Shown: piece by piece, positions 15,823-18,055 of the stretch
Position numbering within the stretch: position 1 is the first letter of the stretch
Layout: the number at the start of each line of letters is the position of its first letter
From: an uncultured Lachnospiraceae bacterium
GTDB taxonomy: Bacteria; Bacillota; Clostridia; Lachnospirales; Lachnospiraceae
Reading direction: 5' to 3'
Assembly (NCBI GenBank): GCA_900553355.1
Contig: USDK01000052.1
Coordinates: 1-18,055, forward strand
Length of the DNA stretch: 18,055 nucleotides
Made by a program: the position numbers and the translations under genes
Notes under the pieces: generated by a model
What the model saw: the letters and a program-made list of their open reading frames with translations, nothing else
Database searches by the model: none
Told to the model about the DNA's origin: nothing

Positions 15823-15924
15823 TCACCTTTTCATTGCGATACGGATGATCAATCATCGTATTGACGTATTCGCAAACGCCAGTTGTTCGCTTTGTAATAC
15901 CTGACGCAAGTTACTCCCTTTTAT
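15814..15924 (-). ncRNA. yybP-ykoY-type (Mn2+) riboswitch aptamer
   Basis: The leader begins ATAAAAGGGAGTAAC and ends GGTGAGACTTTTAT. This matches the conserved GGGGAGUA and GAGACCUUU ends of the yybP-ykoY family. P1 is ATAAAAG (15918-15924) with CTTTTAT (15814-15820); P2 is TTGCG with CGCAA; an inner arm GATGA-TTGA-TCATC sits on an ATAC/GTAT stem. The length of about 111 nt fits the class. Closing P1 removes the 5' arm of the terminator, so ligand should turn expression ON, as known for Mn2+ sensing. The gene controlled is a cation ATPase, a usual target. The family call is from memory of the consensus; a covariance search would settle it. Confidence 0.75.
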
Positions 15925-15932
15925 CTTCATTT

Positions 15933-15961
15933 ACTATACAAGAAAATATTTGCGCTGTCAA
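15933..15961 (-). promoter_or_regulatory. SigA promoter of the riboswitch-ATPase operon
   Basis: Minus strand TTGACA (15956-15961), 17-nt spacer, TATAGT (15933-15938). Transcription would start near 15926, immediately before the aptamer P1 stem. Confidence 0.85.
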
Positions 15962-16022
15962 TCATAAATTCTCAATAATCAAAGGATTTTCATAATTATA
16001 TCATTGCCAGCAGAAGAGTTTT

Positions 16023-16331
16023 CTAGTCAGATTCTGCAATATTCAGTCCTTCTACTTCAAAGCAGGTAATCCAGGGATATTCTACATAATTCACGGAAAC
16101 CTTTTCGTCCCTGCTGATTCCTTTTTCTGGATAATATACATTACCAAGTTCACTCTGATCGACCGCGTACCCTCTTTCTTTCATCGTCGCTTCATCTTCA
16201 TCGGTAAAACTTACCGATACCTCCAGTCTCGGAGGCGCGCATCAGCTTGTAATCTCTTCTACATTCAAGATTATATGCCGCCATCCGTACTTTTCCATAT
16301 ATTCTTTCGCATTCTCATTCAGATAAATCAT
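16023..16331 (-). CDS. Probable selenoprotein, CC/Se-motif type, with in-frame UGA (Sec30)
   Basis: Reading from ATG 16331, which has GGAGG 7 nt upstream, the frame runs MIYLNENAKEYMEKYGW ... VEEITS, then UGA (16242-16244), then CAPPRLEVSVSF ... ITCFEVEGLNIAESD and TAG. That is 102 residues with position 30 read as selenocysteine, followed by Cys31, giving a U-C pair after a Thr-Ser. Small proteins of this kind with CC or UC at this spot are known as the CC/Se motif (seleno)protein family; the function is unknown, but a redox or metal-binding role would fit. No frameshift is needed and the frame stays open on both sides. Two hairpins follow the UGA, as expected for a bacterial SECIS. The alternative is a nonsense-mutated CC protein. 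Sec-incorporation genes are not in this window. Confidence 0.78.
16200..16235 (-). promoter_or_regulatory. Candidate bacterial SECIS: two tandem hairpins after the UGA
   Basis: On the minus strand CCTCC-GAGACT-GGAGG (16220-16235) starts 6 nt after the UGA. One base later comes the perfect ATCGGTAA-GTT-TTACCGAT (16200-16218). The second has an 8-bp stem and a 3-nt loop that begins with G, about 31 nt after the UGA. This fits the bacterial SECIS rule of a small apical loop with G in its first two positions, roughly 16-37 nt from UGA. The first also has a leading G in its loop but is closer than usual. Confidence 0.6.
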
Positions 16332-16359
16332 TGTTTCCCCTCCGAAGATTGTTTGAGAT

Positions 16360-16395
16360 AAAAAACGGCCTCCCGGAAGAGAACTCCGAGAGGCC
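16360..16395 (-). terminator. Intrinsic terminator after the SDR gene
   Basis: On the minus strand GGCCTCTCGGA and TCCGGGAGGCC form an 11-bp stem with one G-U pair, a 7-nt loop, then G and six T. It lies between the dehydrogenase stop and the selenoprotein start, leaving only 28 bp for any separate promoter. Confidence 0.88.
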
Positions 16396-16413
16396 TGGAC
16401 TCTGTAGAACTGC

Positions 16414-17244
16414 TTATTGCTGCCTTTGTTCCATCATCACCTGAAATGCAGCTATCGCTCCACCGTCATACAGTACATCCACACCTGTCATATAACTGCA
16501 GGCATCACTTACCATAAATGCCATCATCTTTGCAATCTCTTCCGGCTCTCCCATACGTCCAAGGGCGCCCTGTTTTGCAAATCCTGCAGCCTCTTCCCCT
16601 TCAATCTCACCCATCGGAGTCTTAAATGTTCCAGGAGAAATGGAGACAACACGGATACCCTTTTTCCCGTAACGAAGTGCCATTCTTGAAGTATACCACA
16701 TTACGAAGTTTTTGGATACTGTATATGCCGTTCCTGTCTGCTGTTCTTCTGGAACCGCTGATAACATCTGAACTGCAGCATTTTTAAATGCATCAATATC
16801 CGTTAGGCTTAACTGATACATTTGTGCAGGAACCTTATCCGGAGGGAGCATATATGCAGACATAGAAGAAACGTTCAAGATACAGCCCCCGTCCTTCATG
16901 ACCTCTGCAAACTCCTCATCCACATTAATGGTCCCCACGGCATTAATTGTGAATATTTTCTCTCCATTTGCCATGTGGGGAGATACACCTGCTGCATGGA
17001 TCACAGTTTTTACACTCCCCTGTTCAGATGCATAAGCTGTCAGTTTTTTTACAGAATCTCTGTCACTTGTATCACATGGAAATGCTTCCGCCTCTATTCC
17101 CAATCCCTTTAATTCATTAATCGCATTCTCAAGCTTAGAAACTGTACGCCCAACCAGGATGATCTTATGATCTTTTCCGACCAGCTTTGCCGTTTCCAAT
17201 CCCATACCACTTCCGCCACCTGTTATTACACATATATTCTTCAT
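16414..17244 (-). CDS. Short-chain dehydrogenase/reductase (SDR)
   Basis: The 276-aa classical SDR has the cofactor loop TGGGSGMG (8-15), NAVGT near 101, catalytic Ser127 in NVSSMSAY, and Tyr174/Lys178 in YTVSK. An Arg just after the second strand (VGRT, Arg33) suggests NADP(H). The Ser-to-Tyr distance is 47 residues, against about 13 in most SDRs, so about 30 residues are inserted. A similar insertion is known in 3-alpha-hydroxysteroid dehydrogenase/carbonyl reductase of Comamonas, so a steroid or other carbonyl substrate is possible but unproven. It is divergent from a TetR regulator with overlapping promoters and is probably repressed by it. A terminator follows. Confidence 0.92.
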   Translation of the reverse strand: MKNICVITGGGSGMGLETAKLVGKDHKIILVGRTVSKLENAINELKGLGIEAEAFPCDTSDRDSVKKLTAYASEQGSVKTVIHAAGVSPHMANGEKIFTINAVGTINVDEEFAEVMKDGGCILNVSSMSAYMLPPDKVPAQMYQLSLTDIDAFKNAAVQMLSAVPEEQQTGTAYTVSKNFVMWYTSRMALRYGKKGIRVVSISPGTFKTPMGEIEGEEAAGFAKQGALGRMGEPEEIAKMMAFMVSDACSYMTGVDVLYDGGAIAAFQVMMEQRQQ

Positions 17245-17284
17245 TATCTAAAAATTCCCTTCTACATATATTATTTTTTAAATA

Positions 17285-17313
17285 TTTACTTTTAGTATAA
17301 GATATTGTATACT
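17285..17313 (+). promoter_or_regulatory. Candidate tetR promoter
   Basis: TTTACT (17285-17290), 17-nt spacer, TATACT (17308-17313) on the plus strand. It overlaps the oppositely directed SDR promoter, so the two polymerases would compete. The resulting leader of about 85 nt carries the palindrome at 17340-17355. Confidence 0.5.
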
Positions 17314-17321
17314 ATTTTCAA
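17294..17321 (-). promoter_or_regulatory. Candidate SDR promoter
   Basis: Minus strand TTGAAA (17316-17321), 16-nt spacer, TATACT (17294-17299). Its -10 and the plus-strand -10 form an inverted repeat AGTATA-N8-TATACT. Confidence 0.55.
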
Positions 17322-17339
17322 TCAACAATCTCCATCATT

Positions 17340-17355
17340 TGTTGGTTATCCAACA
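17340..17355. promoter_or_regulatory. Operator-like palindrome for the TetR regulator
   Basis: TGTTGG-TTAT-CCAACA is a perfect inverted repeat in the divergent gap. An overlapping longer-spaced repeat, CAACAA-N10-TTGTTG (17323-17344), adjoins it. TetR proteins bind such short palindromes beside their own genes; binding is inferred. Confidence 0.5.
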
Positions 17356-17405
17356 TAAATATAATAATTGTTTAATAAAATACATCAAAAGAAAGGGGGA
17401 TATCT

Positions 17406-17951
17406 GTGAAGGAGAAAAAAGATACAGAAGATAAAAGAATCAGCAAAAGCAAAAACGCTCTAAAGCGTTCCCTTCTCTTACTGATGAAGAAAAAACCTGT
17501 CTCCAAGATTTCGATTAAAGAACTTTGTATCTGCGCGGACTTGAATCGATCTACCTTTTATGCAAACTATTCCAATATCTATGAACTACTCTTTGATATT
17601 TATCATGACATATTTCTTCAAATGGACTCTTTTCTAAAGACAAACTATGTGTCTGGCTCAAATTCTCCGGACCGTCTCTATTCTCTGACTGGAATCATTG
17701 GTTACATCAGAAGTAATCAGGAAATCTTTCAGATCTTACTGGCTAATAATGGGTCGAATTTATTTGAAAAGCATTTGACTGACTATTATATGATGAAATA
17801 TCTTTCAGATGATGCCAGCATTACAGAACGATATACTTTTTTATACCATTCTATTGGAAGTTTCACACTGATTCATCAATGGATGTCTGAAGGATGTCCT
17901 TGTACGGAAGAAAATCTGGCACAAATAATCTCTGGCTTTCAACAGATATAA
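17406..17951 (+). CDS. TetR/AcrR-family transcriptional regulator
   Basis: The 181-aa protein has a TetR N-terminal helix-turn-helix at about residues 15-65 (VSKISIKELCICADLNRSTF, then YANYSNIYELL). The C-terminal helical ligand domain is not close to a subfamily I can name. The start is GTG with AAAGGGGG 6 nt upstream; no better ATG exists. It is divergent from the SDR gene over a 161-bp gap holding both promoters and an operator-like palindrome, which suggests local control of the dehydrogenase by its substrate or a related compound. Confidence 0.92.
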   Translation: MKEKKDTEDKRISKSKNALKRSLLLLMKKKPVSKISIKELCICADLNRSTFYANYSNIYELLFDIYHDIFLQMDSFLKTNYVSGSNSPDRLYSLTGIIGYIRSNQEIFQILLANNGSNLFEKHLTDYYMMKYLSDDASITERYTFLYHSIGSFTLIHQWMSEGCPCTEENLAQIISGFQQI

Positions 17952-17990
17952 AAAAGGCTTAAATCCTTATAATTACTGGATTTAAGCCTT
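17950..17990. terminator. Terminator shared by tetR and tRNA-Lys
   Basis: Perfect 13-bp arms AAGGCTTAAATCC (17954-17966) and GGATTTAAGCCTT (17978-17990) flank an 11-nt loop. On the minus strand the stem ends in six T, a good terminator for the tRNA gene. On the plus strand only CTTCTCT follows, so termination of tetR is weaker. Confidence 0.8.
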
Positions 17991-18000
17991 CTCTGAGAAA

Positions 18001-18055
18001 TGAGCGTGCGGGGATTCGAACCCCGGACAACTTGATTAAAAGTCAAGTGCTCTAC
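18001..18055 (-). tRNA. tRNA-Lys (UUU), 5' part cut by window end
   Basis: On the minus strand the anticodon arm is CTTGA-CTTTTAA-TCAAG with anticodon TTT. The T arm is CGGGG-TTCGAAT-CCCCG, followed by the acceptor strand CACGCTC and discriminator A. The CCA end is not encoded. The D-arm 3' side (GTAGAGC) is at the window edge; the rest lies outside. Confidence 0.93.

Noticed and set aside
16023..16331. Pseudogene with a nonsense codon
   Set aside because: The only defect is a UGA exactly before Cys, codons and frame are intact on both sides, the ribosome site is strong and hairpins follow the UGA; selenocysteine reading explains all of this better. It remains the main alternative.
1..18055. 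CRISPR arrays, prophage genes, complete insertion sequences, rRNA
   Set aside because: No regularly spaced repeats, transposase or integrase frames, phage structural genes or ribosomal RNA were seen on either strand.

Overview
The window looks like chromosome of a spore-forming Clostridia member, most likely Lachnospiraceae. The basis is two separate spore maturation genes (spmA, spmB), SigA promoters of Firmicutes type, strong AGGAGG-type ribosome sites, moderate GC, a DUF885 protein, and a PrdX-type editing protein. This assignment is inference from gene content; no ribosomal RNA is present.

Left block (1-4.0 kb, all minus strand): endonuclease III (nth), then a higBA-type toxin-antitoxin module whose antitoxin is fused to an ImmA/IrrE zinc metallopeptidase. 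A perfect 39-bp palindrome sits in front of the toxin. Upstream lie a prolyl-tRNA editing protein (PrdX type) and a DUF362 protein with two [4Fe-4S] motifs. The toxin-antitoxin pair is visibly more AT-rich than its flanks and may be a later insertion.

Signalling block (4.0-6.8 kb, minus): an OmpR-family response regulator, its histidine kinase (ATGA overlap), and a double-PepSY lipoprotein. The lipoprotein has its own candidate promoter: two 7-bp direct repeats 11 bp apart lie 9 bp upstream of a -10 box, the geometry of a PhoB/OmpR-activated promoter.

Middle block (6.8-12 kb): a membrane-anchored DUF885 putative metallohydrolase (plus), an unassigned lipoprotein (minus), spmB (minus), a MATE transporter (plus) and spmA (plus). 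spmA and spmB, usually adjacent, are split by the MATE gene and face opposite ways. The MATE terminator hairpin contains the spmA ribosome site in its 3' arm and a -10-like box in its loop.

Metal block (12-16 kb, minus): a P2-type cation ATPase and an AI-2E-family permease, 11 bp apart. In front is a near-consensus SigA promoter and a leader that reads as a yybP-ykoY (Mn2+) riboswitch with a terminator. This suggests the ATPase exports Mn2+ (or Ca2+).

Right block (16-18.05 kb): the most interesting item is a 102-codon minus-strand gene with an in-frame UGA at codon 30 followed directly by Cys (U-C), a strong ribosome site and two back-to-back hairpins just after the UGA. I read it as a selenoprotein of the CC/Se-motif type with a bacterial SECIS element. 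Next come its terminator-separated neighbour, a short-chain dehydrogenase with a long insertion before the catalytic Tyr, a divergent TetR regulator with an operator-like palindrome, and a tRNA-Lys(UUU) cut by the window end. No stretch longer than 300 bases lacks a feature.
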